This document shows, in pieces, positions 1 through 9,034 of a stretch of 64,000 bases of DNA. The translations under genes and the position numbers were made by a program. Under the pieces are notes generated by a model that was not told where the DNA came from, did no database searches, and was given only the letters and a program-made list of their open reading frames with translations. Origin of the DNA: Acidobacteriota bacterium (GTDB lineage: Bacteria > Acidobacteriota > Terriglobia > Terriglobales > Acidobacteriaceae); contig JABCZI010000004.1 in the NCBI GenBank assembly GCA_013289765.1, positions 248,001 through 312,000 of the forward strand. Direction: 5' to 3'. Numbering within the stretch: position 1 is the stretch's first letter; every line of letters starts with the position of its first letter.

Positions 1-412
1 TGAACTCCTGCCAGTCGAGCGGAAGATACTCGCCGTAAATGCGGGTGGTTTCTTCGGCGGCAACATTGAAGATGAATACTGCGCGGTCCACTTCGATACG
101 GGCCAACTTGATCGGCTTACCGGCTTCCTGCGCCAGAGTGCGAGAGAATTCGTCACGACGCTCGACAATCTGTTGCGCTACGCGGCGCAGCACACGCTGG
201 CGTTCGAATGCGGGCAAACGGCGGGTGGTACCGAATGCCTTAACCGAGGCGGCGATCGCGGCTTCCGCGTGTTCGCGGCGCGCTTGAGTCACTCGACCGA
301 CTACGCTGCCATCGAAGGGATTGCGGACCTCGACGATGTCCCCATCTTCGAGCCAACGGCCATCGACAAAGAAACCGTGGGTTGCGACTGGGGCGATTGT
401 CAGTTCGGGCAT
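1..412 (-). CDS. Aldehyde dehydrogenase family protein, N-terminal part (cut by window edge)
   Basis: The reverse strand reads an open frame from an ATG at 412 to the window edge, giving the first 137 residues. The protein starts MPELTIAPVATHGFFVDGRW and continues with NPFDGSVVGRV, VLRRVAQQIVERRDEFSRTL and AQEAGKPIKLARIEVDRA. This is the typical N-terminal NAD-binding region of ALDH-superfamily enzymes, with the conserved EAGKP and the following acid-rich helix. Such enzymes oxidise aldehydes to acids with NAD(P). The catalytic Cys and Glu lie beyond the window, so the substrate class (lactaldehyde, succinate semialdehyde, glyceraldehyde-3-phosphate) cannot be decided. It is divergent from the amidase gene, with 152 bases between the two starts. 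Confidence 0.88.
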   Translation of the reverse strand, partial: MPELTIAPVATHGFFVDGRWLEDGDIVEVRNPFDGSVVGRVTQARREHAEAAIAASVKAFGTTRRLPAFERQRVLRRVAQQIVERRDEFSRTLAQEAGKPIKLARIEVDRAVFIFNVAAEETTRIYGEYLPLDWQEF

Positions 413-564
413 TTTTTGGAGCCTCCAGTGGCGGCAGATGTTTTTGATTATAGGCCTGGACTGGCGGTTGCTTTTTATCGACACCCAGAAACTTAACCCG
501 TGTGGATGTAGATCGTGCGCAAGGGTAAGGCTTCCTTCTACTACAATGAAAGTCCATTCGATTA

Positions 565-1923
565 ATGGCAAGTCCAGAAACTATCGTTGACCTCGCACCG
601 CGCCTAAGGCGGAAGGAAATCTCTCCGGTCGAGTTGACGCGGGCTTGCCTGGACCGTATTGAGCAATTTAATCCCTCGCTGAATGCATTTATCACAGTGA
701 CCGCTGAGTCGGCGCTGGCTGAGGCGCGGGCTGCGGAAATCGAAATCTCGCGCGGCGAGTGGCGGGGTCCGCTGCATGGGATTCCGGTGGCACTCAAGGA
801 TCTGATTGATACTGCGGGAACGCGCACAACGGCTGGCAGTCAACTCTTCGAGCATCGGGTTCCGGCAGAGGATACAGACGTAGTGCGGCGGCTGCGGCGG
901 GCGGGGGCAGTGATTCTTGGAAAAAATAATCTGCACGAGTTCGCCTATGGCGGAAGTTCGCTGGTAAGTTTCTTCGGCGACGTTCACAATCCGAGGAACG
1001 TGGAACACATCGCGGGAGGATCATCGGGAGGCTCGGCTGCCGCGGTGGCGGCTGGGCTTTGTTATGCGGCGATTGGAACTGATACCGCGGGGTCGATTCG
1101 CGAACCCGCAGCACTATGCGGGTGTGTGGGCCTCAAGCCAACGTACGGACGTGTGTCGGCGCGCGGCGTGATTCCGCTTTCATGGTCGCTAGACCATGTT
1201 GGGCCGCTGACTGCAACCGTCGGCGATGCGGCTGCCGTGCTGCAAGCGATCGCTGGATACGATCCCCTGGACGTTGGCAGCGCTGATGTTCCTGTGGACG
1301 ACTATGTTTCGGGTTTGCGCGGGGAGACCAAGAAGCTTCGCATTGGAATTCCACGGAAGCATTTTTATGACGATCTTGATGATGAAGTTGGCGCGACTGT
1401 GGAGCGGGCTCTGCTTGTGATAGATGCGCTGGTTGCGGATGTTCGGGACGTAGAGATTGAAGTGCCCAACGACCGCACCGTGCAGGCCGCCGAATCTTTT
1501 GCCTATCATGCCGGGAATATCGCTCAGACACCTGAGTGTTACCAGCCTGAAACGCTGCGGCGACTGCGTTCTGGAGAGAAAATTTCTGCGGCCGAATACA
1601 TTCAGCGGCGGCGAGAGATGGATGCGGCACGGCGGGAGATCCGTCAGGTATTCGCCGATGTGGATCTGCTGGTGACGCCAACGATTCCGATTCCGGCTCC
1701 GGCCATTGCGGACTTGAAAAAAGATCCCAGTGCTTTGCGACCAGCGGAGCTGATACTACTGCGTAACACGCGGCCTTTCAACGTTTGGGGGCTGCCAGCG
1801 ATCTCTGTTCCCTGCGGCTTTACGAAAACAGGGTTGCCAATCGGCCTGCAGATTGCCGGCCCGCACTGGCGGGAAGATCTGGTGTTAAGGCTGGGGCATG
1901 CTTATGAGCTGGCTGTGAAATAA
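565..1923 (+). CDS. Amidase, amidase-signature family (GatA-like)
   Basis: A 452-residue amidase-signature protein. The Ser-cisSer-Lys triad is visible: Lys78 in VALKDL, the Gly/Ser-rich loop GGSSGGSA (Ser153/Ser154), and nucleophile Ser177 in GTDTAGSIR. The family hydrolyses carboxamides. GatA, the subunit of the Glu-tRNA(Gln) amidotransferase, is the closest well-known member. The length is slightly short for GatA (about 485) and no gatB or gatC is adjacent, so a stand-alone amidase is at least as likely. The ATG at 565 gives a normal N-terminus (PETIVDLAPRLRRKEISPVE). It stands alone, divergent from the aldehyde dehydrogenase gene. Confidence 0.9.
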   Translation: MASPETIVDLAPRLRRKEISPVELTRACLDRIEQFNPSLNAFITVTAESALAEARAAEIEISRGEWRGPLHGIPVALKDLIDTAGTRTTAGSQLFEHRVPAEDTDVVRRLRRAGAVILGKNNLHEFAYGGSSLVSFFGDVHNPRNVEHIAGGSSGGSAAAVAAGLCYAAIGTDTAGSIREPAALCGCVGLKPTYGRVSARGVIPLSWSLDHVGPLTATVGDAAAVLQAIAGYDPLDVGSADVPVDDYVSGLRGETKKLRIGIPRKHFYDDLDDEVGATVERALLVIDALVADVRDVEIEVPNDRTVQAAESFAYHAGNIAQTPECYQPETLRRLRSGEKISAAEYIQRRREMDAARREIRQVFADVDLLVTPTIPIPAPAIADLKKDPSALRPAELILLRNTRPFNVWGLPAISVPCGFTKTGLPIGLQIAGPHWREDLVLRLGHAYELAVK

Positions 1924-1984
1924 CGAAGTACTGCGGCCGCTCCCATCCCATTCCTCCCCTACATCGCTGAGTATTCCCTCTAAA

Positions 1985-1998
1985 AGACTTTGAAGTCT
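1985..1998. other. Short perfect hairpin downstream of the amidase gene
   Basis: AGACTT-TG-AAGTCT is a perfect 6-bp inverted repeat in the 182-base gap between the amidase and DUF4136 genes. No T tract follows, so it is not a convincing terminator. A TTGACA hexamer lies just after it (2003-2008), but no good -10 box is found at 16-18 bases. Confidence 0.3.
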
Positions 1999-2105
1999 GC
2001 AGTTGACATATTCCTTTTACGAGCCTTCGGCATCTTAATTTCGCGCATTTGCCGATGGCGAACCTGCCTCGGTCTTGCGCACGAATTTTCTTTTTGGAGA
2101 GACCT

Positions 2106-2630
2106 ATGAAACTGCTACATGTTTTGTCCTCCACGGTTCTGTTCGCGCTAGCGATTGCCCTTGGGGCATCAGCGCAGGACGTGAAAACCGATTACGACCA
2201 TCACGCTGATTTCTCCCCATATCACACCTATTACTGGGAGAAGGTGCAAACTACCGATCCTTTATGGCAGAGCCGTATTCAGGACGCTGTAGACCGCGAC
2301 CTTCAAGCGAGGGGCTGGCAGCGCGTGGATAACGGAGGCGATGTTGCCGTCGCAGCCGTGGGCAGCGCCCGTAACCAAAAGGAATACCAAACCTTTTATA
2401 ACGGCATGGGCGGCTGGCGCTGGGGTGGGTTTGGCGAAACGACGACCACGGTGGAGAATTACCGGATTGGAACTCTGGTTCTCGACTTCTACGATGCGCA
2501 CAACAAGCAGCTAGTGTGGCGCGGCGTGGCTCAGGAGGCAGTCAGCGACAAGCCTGAGAAGAACGAGAAGAAGCTGGAGAAATCCGTTAGCAAGATGCTG
2601 GAGCATTTCCCGCCGAAAGGCCGGGAGTAG
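2106..2630 (+). CDS. DUF4136 domain-containing exported protein
   Basis: A 174-residue protein. The chosen ATG at 2106 is preceded by TTTTGGAGAGACCT, a good ribosome site, and gives a clean signal peptide (MKLLHVLSSTVLFALAIALG, then ASAQ). An in-frame ATG at 2049 would add a non-signal extension and is rejected. The mature part has the DUF4136 pattern: a DYDHHADFSPYHTYYW start, an RIQDAVDRDLQARGW helix, a YRIGTLVLDFYDAHNKQLVWRG strand pair and a charged C-terminus. DUF4136 proteins are periplasmic or lipoprotein-like and of unknown function. The gene is monocistronic and ends in a strong terminator. Confidence 0.85.
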   Translation: MKLLHVLSSTVLFALAIALGASAQDVKTDYDHHADFSPYHTYYWEKVQTTDPLWQSRIQDAVDRDLQARGWQRVDNGGDVAVAAVGSARNQKEYQTFYNGMGGWRWGGFGETTTTVENYRIGTLVLDFYDAHNKQLVWRGVAQEAVSDKPEKNEKKLEKSVSKMLEHFPPKGRE

Positions 2631-2642
2631 ATTTGCAGTGAC

Positions 2643-2673
2643 CTGGCGCGGCTTTCGGGTCGCGCCAGTTTTT
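2643..2673 (+). terminator. Rho-independent terminator of the DUF4136 gene
   Basis: CTGGCGCG, a 10-base loop and CGCGCCAG form a perfect 8-bp GC-rich stem followed by TTTTT, 12 bases after the stop codon at 2630. It separates this gene from the convergent 1100-residue gene. Confidence 0.9.
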
Positions 2674-2726
2674 CATGCTCGCGGATAGACAAGCCACTGG
2701 AGGTTACGTTTATCGCGTGGTCGGGC

Positions 2727-5700
2727 TTAATCAACCGTCCGCACATCATCCGGCAGCATCAGCACGAATGTGCAGTTTCCCGTCGTCGCAGGGCAGGAAA
2801 GGATTCCGCGGCGCAGGATCTTGAGCGGAGCGTCGTCGGGGAATGCCAGACGATACTCAGCAGTGCGCAGGGCGTCGGTGAATATTTTTAGCTTCTCGTC
2901 ACCGCTGACGAATTTTACGGCCTCGGCTTTCGCGGGAGTGCCGGCGCCGCCGCTCAGCAGGACGAAGAACTCCGCGGTGCCTGTTTCTTTCGCTTTGCCC
3001 AGGTCGATAGTCCGCAGCGATTGCAGATCTGGCTTGCCGTTTTTCGCCGTGTCATTGAGTTTCGCGTCGTTCTTGACGAGCGCCTCAATTCTTTCGTGGG
3101 TTTCCGGAACGGGACGCAATCCCGTGGCAGCGAGTTCGTAGGTACTGAGGGCGCGGTCTTTCTTGCCCTCTTTTTCGTAGATCTGGCCGAGATGGTCGCC
3201 GACTTCACCGTGCTGTCCGAGTCCCCAGGCCGCGGCGACATATTTTTCAGCCTTGTCGAGATTGCCTTCAGTGAAATAGACCCAGCCCAGCGTGTCCCAG
3301 TAGGCGATGAGGGATGGGACCAGCGGCAATTCCTGGGGTGTGAGCCGGTCGAGAGTTAAGTTGCGCAACGCTGCAGTGGTGGCTGAGACCGCCGATTCGG
3401 CATATTGCTGGGCGCGGTCCAGATGAGTTTTCTTCAGCGAAAGCTGGTAGGCGATGTTATTCCATACCAGAGGCGTGGCCGAGATTTCGACGGCGTGGTC
3501 GAACGTGGCAAGAGCTTTGTCGTCCTGCCCAAGATTCAGATACGCGTCGCCCAAGCTGACTTGCAATTCGGGATTGTCCGGCACTAGAGATGCGGCCTTC
3601 TCCAACTCGGGAGCGGCTTCAGCATACTTGTGCCACTCTGAATACATTGCGCCCAGGCCCGCGTGAGCGGATTTATCAAGCGGATTGATCTCAATCTGTT
3701 TGTTGAAAGCCACTACCGCCTCGTCGTACTTACGCTCCTGCCAGTAGGCATGTCCGAGGGCGTTGTAGGCGTATTCGTCGTAGGGATTGATTTCGATTTG
3801 CTTGTTGAGCGCGGCGACGGCGTTGTCATTCTGCCGCATGCCGAGATAGGCGGCGCCGAGGATGTTCCAGGCGTATTTGTTTTTGGGTTCAACTTCGGTG
3901 GCCTTCTTGAGGAGTTGGATCGCTAGAGCGAGGTTGCCGCTGTTCATGGCGGCGCGACCGCTCTCGACAAGATCGTCCGCCTTCATGTCGGCCGGCGGGG
4001 TGGGCGCGCCCGCGATTGTGTTCTCGACGGAGAGAACTTGTGCCAGATCAGAGCCGACGGCGTGACGAAAAGATTGATAGTCCTCGGCGCGCGGGGCGGG
4101 CAATTCGTCCTGGCGCAAGGTAAGCTTTCTCGAGGCCGTGAAGGTGCTGCCTTCCAAGTTGTAAGTGGCCTTATAGTCCGCGTAATCGCGCTTAAGAGAA
4201 AAAGGTAATGGCGCGTGCGCGGTGTATTTCGCTGGCAGTTCAAGCTTGATGTTGTACGCGTACTCCGCTTTGGGACCAAGCTTCAGTGGTTCAGCGTCGG
4301 AGTCAGTGTCGTCGCTGACGCCGAGATCGGGAAGGTTGAACTGGCACAGGGGCAACAGCAGGTCGGATTTTTTCTTGGACCAATCCAGAAAATTGGGCTT
4401 TGCGACGTCATAGGCCATGGTGAACGGCTCGCGAGTCGCAGCGGGATCGCTGATCTTCAGATGCGTGACTTCGCCGCCCATTCCGGCGTTCACATTTTCC
4501 ACGACCCGCTGCCACTGCGCTTCAGGAACGCGGCGGAAGATAGAGCGCAACATTAATTCTTCATCGCCGCGGAAGGTGTAATGGACGTGCGCTTCGAGCT
4601 TGCCGATTTCGTTTATTTTTCCGTCGACCTCGGAAATTTCGCTGTCGGGCATGGGCGTGTCGGCGGGCGTGTTCTCAAGATGCGGCGCTCCGTCGACGGG
4701 AATCACCAACGCCAGCTTGTTGCGCAGGGAGTAGGCAAGCAGGCGGAAGGGAGCCACTTCGCTGGTGGTGTCCATCCAAACTTCTTCCTTACCCATCGGC
4801 AGCATGGTAATGACGTGATCGAACTGCGCGGGCGAAGGCACATCTGCATCTAGCTTGCGGCTGGAATTGATTAGCACCGAAGATGCGTGAAGGCCTTCGG
4901 CCTCGAGCAGTGACGCCAGCAATGTGTGTTTATCTTTGCAATCGCCGTACTGGTCGTGGAGCACATCGCTGGCCGCGTGCGGCTGATAGCGGCCCAAGCC
5001 GAGCGACAGACTGACGTAGCGGAAATTCTTTGCGACGAAGTCATACAGTGCCTGCACTTTGTCGAGGTCGTTGTCGAGACCCTTGGTTAGTTCTGCGGCC
5101 TTGGCGCGGACTTCGGGCGACGGGGCGCGGCGATCTTTATCGAGTGAGGCGTACCAGCGGCCGATCTGCTCCCAACTGACAAACGTAGTCAGCTGGACGT
5201 CGGGGCGCTCTTCGTCAGATTTCTTCTTCTTTTTCTTCTTCTTGTCTTTGTCTTTATCGTCTTTATCTTTGTCCTTTTGATCGTCTTCCCGCTCCAGGTG
5301 AGAACTGGTCCAATGATAGATTCGGCGCCCATTCGCATCCGAGACTTTGGGATCGTGACCAGGTTTATTCTTCAGTTCGAGCTGGCGATCAGAGGGGACA
5401 TCCACGTCAAGCTCTTCATCGAGCATGATGTTGTTCTTGTCGAAATCATAGTCCGCCCAGAATTGGCCGGCGGCCAGCGGCGTGTGGATCACCGTGACAA
5501 TGTCATACTCAAGCACTTCGCCGGGACGGAGGCCGGGCACCGTGATGTGCTTCTGGCGATAGTCGGTATAAACGGGTGCTTCGCGTTCTACCGGCGCAGT
5601 CAGGTCCTGAACGGCATCGTCGCCGGCCTTCACGATACTGCCGTCCGCTTTTACTACGCGAACGTAAGCAATCTCCACGCGCTCGTTGGCGGAGTTATAA

Positions 5701-6029
5701 CCGATTTGAATCTGGCCCCACTGCTGGACTCCAGCCTCGCTCTGCACCCGGATGCGAGCAACCGTTTCCCGGCGGCCCGTGCCGTCGCTTTCGAAACGGT
5801 AGCTCGAGCGGTATTGCTCGACCACGAAGCCCTCCTGCGAATAGTCGCGCTTCGGCATTTCCGTTTTAGCGGCAGCGGGATCGGACGTCTTTGGATCGGC
5901 ACCCTTCGCGCCTTTCTTGGCCTTCGCCGGAACCGAAGAGCCGCTGGGCGCCTGGCCGGTTTGCGCCGAAGCCATGCACGACACACCTAATATTGAGACA
6001 GCAAGCAGGGGTAGAAAGTAACGACGCAT
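2727..6029 (-). CDS. Large exported DUF3857 / transglutaminase-like / TPR protein
   Basis: A 1100-residue protein. It has a signal peptide (about residues 1-23), then a low-complexity Ala/Lys/Pro linker. DUF3857 covers about residues 65-250. A Lys/Asp run at 252-270 precedes a transglutaminase-like core with the Cys-His-Asp triad visible as Cys364 (YGDCKDK), His405 (FDHVITML) and Asp420 (VWMDTT). A second beta-rich part follows (about 430-660), then TPR repeats (about 685-960, e.g. YAWNILGAAYLGMRQNDNAV). DUF3857 plus transglutaminase proteins are common in Bacteroidota and Acidobacteriota, with largely unknown targets. Cross-linking or amidase/protease activity toward exported protein is inferred only. 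Monocistronic; the start at 6029 gives the signal peptide. Confidence 0.9.
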   Translation of the reverse strand: MRRYFLPLLAVSILGVSCMASAQTGQAPSGSSVPAKAKKGAKGADPKTSDPAAAKTEMPKRDYSQEGFVVEQYRSSYRFESDGTGRRETVARIRVQSEAGVQQWGQIQIGYNSANERVEIAYVRVVKADGSIVKAGDDAVQDLTAPVEREAPVYTDYRQKHITVPGLRPGEVLEYDIVTVIHTPLAAGQFWADYDFDKNNIMLDEELDVDVPSDRQLELKNKPGHDPKVSDANGRRIYHWTSSHLEREDDQKDKDKDDKDKDKKKKKKKKSDEERPDVQLTTFVSWEQIGRWYASLDKDRRAPSPEVRAKAAELTKGLDNDLDKVQALYDFVAKNFRYVSLSLGLGRYQPHAASDVLHDQYGDCKDKHTLLASLLEAEGLHASSVLINSSRKLDADVPSPAQFDHVITMLPMGKEEVWMDTTSEVAPFRLLAYSLRNKLALVIPVDGAPHLENTPADTPMPDSEISEVDGKINEIGKLEAHVHYTFRGDEELMLRSIFRRVPEAQWQRVVENVNAGMGGEVTHLKISDPAATREPFTMAYDVAKPNFLDWSKKKSDLLLPLCQFNLPDLGVSDDTDSDAEPLKLGPKAEYAYNIKLELPAKYTAHAPLPFSLKRDYADYKATYNLEGSTFTASRKLTLRQDELPAPRAEDYQSFRHAVGSDLAQVLSVENTIAGAPTPPADMKADDLVESGRAAMNSGNLALAIQLLKKATEVEPKNKYAWNILGAAYLGMRQNDNAVAALNKQIEINPYDEYAYNALGHAYWQERKYDEAVVAFNKQIEINPLDKSAHAGLGAMYSEWHKYAEAAPELEKAASLVPDNPELQVSLGDAYLNLGQDDKALATFDHAVEISATPLVWNNIAYQLSLKKTHLDRAQQYAESAVSATTAALRNLTLDRLTPQELPLVPSLIAYWDTLGWVYFTEGNLDKAEKYVAAAWGLGQHGEVGDHLGQIYEKEGKKDRALSTYELAATGLRPVPETHERIEALVKNDAKLNDTAKNGKPDLQSLRTIDLGKAKETGTAEFFVLLSGGAGTPAKAEAVKFVSGDEKLKIFTDALRTAEYRLAFPDDAPLKILRRGILSCPATTGNCTFVLMLPDDVRTVD

Positions 6030-6262
6030 AGGCTAATAGTAAGGCCTGAGGCGTTCGTAGCCAAAGGTTACGAATTCCCACGCGGCGGTTCCCGGGCATG
6101 GACTTGCCTATTAATCTTGTGAATGTAGCCACATTTCTTGACTCCCAGGGCCGAAAACCGTAGTAGAATTTCGCCCAGATTGTCTTGTCCGGCCATGATG
6201 CCGGGCAGGCGTGACGCATAATGTAATTGCGCCACGATCCTTCCGTTCGGAGGTTTTCTGGC

Positions 6263-6433
6263 ATGGAAGATCGGGCCCCTGTATCTCAAGTTTCTCAGCA
6301 AACATCTCCTCACTCGTCGCGTAACCGGCATTTCGCAGGCCGCGGAGCTTGGGTTCTTACCGCTTATGGCATCTCCGGGTTGGCGCTTTTCGGCCTCCTC
6401 GCTTACTTCTTCTCGGACTTCATCGCTCATTAG
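6263..6433 (+). CDS. Small single-pass membrane protein (56 aa), unknown
   Basis: The ATG at 6263 is preceded by CGGAGG (6248-6253) at 9-base spacing. It gives a 56-residue protein with a polar Ser/Gln/Arg-rich N-terminus and one C-terminal hydrophobic segment (WVLTAYGISGLALFGLLAYF) ending SDFIAH. A longer in-frame ATG at 6227 lacks a ribosome site. No family recognised. It sits between the divergent large TPR protein and purM. The good ribosome site and clean transmembrane segment are the only support, so chance coding cannot be excluded. Confidence 0.5.
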   Translation: MEDRAPVSQVSQQTSPHSSRNRHFAGRGAWVLTAYGISGLALFGLLAYFFSDFIAH

Positions 6434-6650
6434 ATATTGTCGGCAGGGACGAGCGGTCGTGCGCGTCCGCGGAAGCGGTAGAGGTGTATCCAAAGGCTGT
6501 GGGCGTCTTTGAGGAGCCAGTGCGTTCATCTTAGTTCTCATACGAACGTGTTACAATGAGCGACCTTGGAAGTTGATCGTTCGCAAGGAATCCAGCGTTT
6601 TCCCACACTGAAGTACAGACTGACTTACAGAGAGAGAGCCGCCAGAACCC

Positions 6651-7703
6651 GTGGCCAAAAATCCCACGCCCACCACGCCGATCACCTACGCCGACGCCGG
6701 TGTGGATATTGACCGCGCCAATCGCACCAAGCAGCGCATCAAGTACCTGGCGCACAAGACTTTTACTCGTGGCGTGCTCAGCGAAATCGGAGGATTTGGC
6801 GGCCTGTTCGCTGTAGATAAGACCAAGTACCTTGATCCAGTTCTGGTTTCTAGCGTCGACGGGGTCGGAACTAAATTGAAAATTGCCTTCGAGATGGGCC
6901 TCCATTCCACGGTGGGCGCCGACCTGGTGAACCACTGCGTCAACGACATCGCAGTGCAAGGTGCAGCGCCGCTGTTTTTCATGGATTACCTGGCGACGGG
7001 AAAGTTGGAGCCAACCATCGCCGAGAAAGTCGTCGAAGGCATTGCCGACGCGTGCAAACACAACGGTTGCGCCCTGATCGGAGGAGAGACGGCCGAAATG
7101 CCCGGCTTTTATCCCGACGGCGAATATGACTTGGCCGGATTTATTGTGGGCGTCGTCGAACGCGACCGGATCATCACCGGCAAGGACGTACAAATCGGAG
7201 ATGTGGTGCTCGGAATGGCTTCCAACGGCCTCCACACCAACGGATATTCGCTGGCTAGAAAGCTGCTGTTCGAAGTGGCGCACTACGCGCCTGACGATTA
7301 CGTCAACCAGATCAAGAATAAAGTCGGCAACGAGTTGATGCGCACGCACAAGAGCTACTGGCCCGCGCTGAAAAAGCTGATCGATGCACAATGCGTGTCC
7401 GCGCTGGCCCATATTACCGGCGGCGGTATTACGGAAAATCTTCCTCGCGTTCTTCCACGCGGCACTTCGGCATCGATTGATCTCGGTTCCTGGACGGTAC
7501 CGCCGCTCTTCGAGCACTTGCGGGAACTCGGAAATGTTCCGCAAGAGGAGATGCTGCGCACTTTCAACATGGGACTCGGCATGCTGATGGTCGTTCCGCT
7601 GGCGAAGTTCAAGAAGGCCCAGACCGTTCTCGAGCGCGTTGGAGAAAAAGCCGTCACCGTGGGCCGCATCGTCAAAGGCGAGCGTAAAGTAATTTACAAC
7701 TGA
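6651..7703 (+). CDS. purM: Phosphoribosylformylglycinamidine cyclo-ligase (AIR synthetase)
   Basis: A 350-residue PurM, which makes aminoimidazole ribotide from FGAM with ATP in step five of de novo purine synthesis (cytosol). Visible family motifs are YADAGVDIDRANR, SSVDGVGTKLKIA, NHCVNDIAVQGAAPLFFMDY, LIGGETAEMPGFYP, DVVLGMASNGLHTNGYSLAR and ITGGGITENLPRVLP. Length is normal for PurM. The start is GTG at 6651. The gene is followed after 13 bases by purN, which catalyses an earlier step of the pathway, so the two form a purine operon. Confidence 0.98.
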   Translation: MAKNPTPTTPITYADAGVDIDRANRTKQRIKYLAHKTFTRGVLSEIGGFGGLFAVDKTKYLDPVLVSSVDGVGTKLKIAFEMGLHSTVGADLVNHCVNDIAVQGAAPLFFMDYLATGKLEPTIAEKVVEGIADACKHNGCALIGGETAEMPGFYPDGEYDLAGFIVGVVERDRIITGKDVQIGDVVLGMASNGLHTNGYSLARKLLFEVAHYAPDDYVNQIKNKVGNELMRTHKSYWPALKKLIDAQCVSALAHITGGGITENLPRVLPRGTSASIDLGSWTVPPLFEHLRELGNVPQEEMLRTFNMGLGMLMVVPLAKFKKAQTVLERVGEKAVTVGRIVKGERKVIYN

Positions 7704-7716
7704 TCTCGCTCAAGTT

Positions 7717-8322
7717 ATGCATAACCTGGGCATTCTCCTCTCCGGACGCGGCTCGAACTTCGTGGCCATCGCCGACAGCATTGACGCGAGCCGAATTGCG
7801 GACGCGCGCATTGCCGTCGTCATCTCCAACAAAGCCGACGCACCGGGGATCGCCACAGCGCGACAACGCGCACTGCATGGAGTCGTAATTCCATCGAAAG
7901 GCAGGTCGCGCGCAGAGCATGACCGCGAAGTTGTCGCAACGCTTCAACAACACAATGTGGACCTTATATGCCTCGCGGGATACATGCGACTGCTCTCGCC
8001 CTGGTTCGTGCAACAATTCCCGCGCAGAATTTTAAATATCCATCCTTCACTTCTCCCGGCGTTTCCGGGACTTGAAGCGCAAGAGCAAGCTTTCGCCTAC
8101 GGAGTGAAAGTTTCAGGCTGCACAGTGCATTTCGTGGATGAAGAACTCGATCACGGCCCAATCATCGTGCAGAAAACTGTTTCCGTACTGGATACGGACG
8201 ATGAGCACACGCTGGCCAAGCGAATCCTGGAGCAGGAGCACATCGCATATGCCGAAGCGATTAACATGGTGCTGAAGGGAAACTTCGAAATCGCCGGCCG
8301 CAGGTTGAAGCAAAAAATATAG
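7717..8322 (+). CDS. purN: Phosphoribosylglycinamide formyltransferase
   Basis: A 201-residue PurN, which transfers a formyl group from 10-formyl-THF to GAR. Catalytic residues are in place: Asn107 and His109 in ILNIHPSLLPAFPG and Asp145 in EELDHGPII, matching E. coli Asn106/His108/Asp144. The N-terminal LLSGRGSNF phosphate-binding loop is present. ATG at 7717, only 13 bases after the purM stop, so co-transcribed. It is followed by a purine-rich stretch (8323-8355) and then a convergent acetyltransferase gene; no terminator hairpin seen. Confidence 0.98.
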   Translation: MHNLGILLSGRGSNFVAIADSIDASRIADARIAVVISNKADAPGIATARQRALHGVVIPSKGRSRAEHDREVVATLQQHNVDLICLAGYMRLLSPWFVQQFPRRILNIHPSLLPAFPGLEAQEQAFAYGVKVSGCTVHFVDEELDHGPIIVQKTVSVLDTDDEHTLAKRILEQEHIAYAEAINMVLKGNFEIAGRRLKQKI

Positions 8323-8401
8323 TAAGGATGGAAGGATAGAAGGAAGGAAAGACCGGCGAGGTTGCGATTCGCACAGTTAAGCTCTCCTAACGTCAGAATC
8401 T

Positions 8402-8953
8402 TTACTCGAACTCTTTCGTCATTCTTACAATTGGAAGAGTTTCTCCGTTGCCTAGCGGGACTTCCAATTCTTCCAACGCGGCGTAACCCTTCGCCCGATA
8501 AAAAGCCACGCCGCTTAGGGTTGCGCCCATTTCCAGACGAGTGAAGCCCGCTTTCCGAGCCGCGTTTTCACAGGCTTCGAGAATCAAGCTGCCGATGCCC
8601 CGCCGCACCCACGCCGGATCGACAAAGAACGCACGAATCTTCGCCGGGTCGCGCGCCGGGTCCAGCAGGGAATCCTCGCGCGCGGCGTATTGATCGCCTC
8701 CGTATAGTGTCTTGCGCTTGCTCCATCCGCCACAGCCGGCGATTTCGGAATTATCCGGCGACTCGAAGACTTCCGCGACCAGATACGTTCCATCCGCAAT
8801 GAGTTGGCTGTCCACGCCGTAGACCGATTTCAGCGCGCCTTCAATCTGCGCTGGCGAATAGTCTTCAGCCTGCAAGCCTCGCACCGAGGCCTCGATTACT
8901 TCCCGCAGTCTGGGAATATCGTGAGTGGTCGCCGGCCGTATATGAATGTTCAT
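8402..8953 (-). CDS. GNAT family N-acetyltransferase
   Basis: A 183-residue GNAT-fold enzyme. It begins [20 protein letters not shown]. The acetyl-CoA pyrophosphate-binding motif is visible as [20 protein letters not shown], followed by [22 protein letters not shown] (motif B). The acceptor substrate cannot be deduced. It is convergent with purN and divergent from tyrS, whose start lies 81 bases away. Confidence 0.9.
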   Translation of the reverse strand: MNIHIRPATTHDIPRLREVIEASVRGLQAEDYSPAQIEGALKSVYGVDSQLIADGTYLVAEVFESPDNSEIAGCGGWSKRKTLYGGDQYAAREDSLLDPARDPAKIRAFFVDPAWVRRGIGSLILEACENAARKAGFTRLEMGATLSGVAFYRAKGYAALEELEVPLGNGETLPIVRMTKEFE

Positions 8954-9018
8954 TCGAGTGTTTGGGTTAAATTCACGACATTCTATCGTTCACGCTCTGC
9001 CTTTGCCTTCCAGTTCCT

Positions 9019-9024
9019 TATAAT
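9019..9024 (+). promoter_or_regulatory. Possible -10 box of tyrS
   Basis: A perfect TATAAT lies 10 bases before the preferred tyrS ATG (9035). It overlaps an alternative ATG at 9023. The expected transcription start (about 9031) would leave almost no leader, so tyrS may be near-leaderless. The -35 region (TCTGCC at 8996-9001) is weak. Confidence 0.35.
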
Positions 9025-9034
9025 GGCCTTTCTC

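Noticed and set aside
240-827. A 195-residue minus-strand frame crossing the aldehyde dehydrogenase and amidase starts
   Set aside because: It overlaps two real genes in the wrong frame and contains no recognisable motif.
2003-2008. TTGACA hexamer before the DUF4136 gene
   Set aside because: A matching -10 box is not found at 16-18 bases, so it is not called a promoter.
5277-5990. A 237-residue plus-strand frame inside the DUF3857 gene
   Set aside because: Antisense to a protein with a signal peptide and recognisable domains; no ribosome site or motif of its own.
6138-6169. TTGACT and TAGAAT before the 56-residue gene
   Set aside because: The 20-base spacer is too long for a standard sigma-70 promoter.
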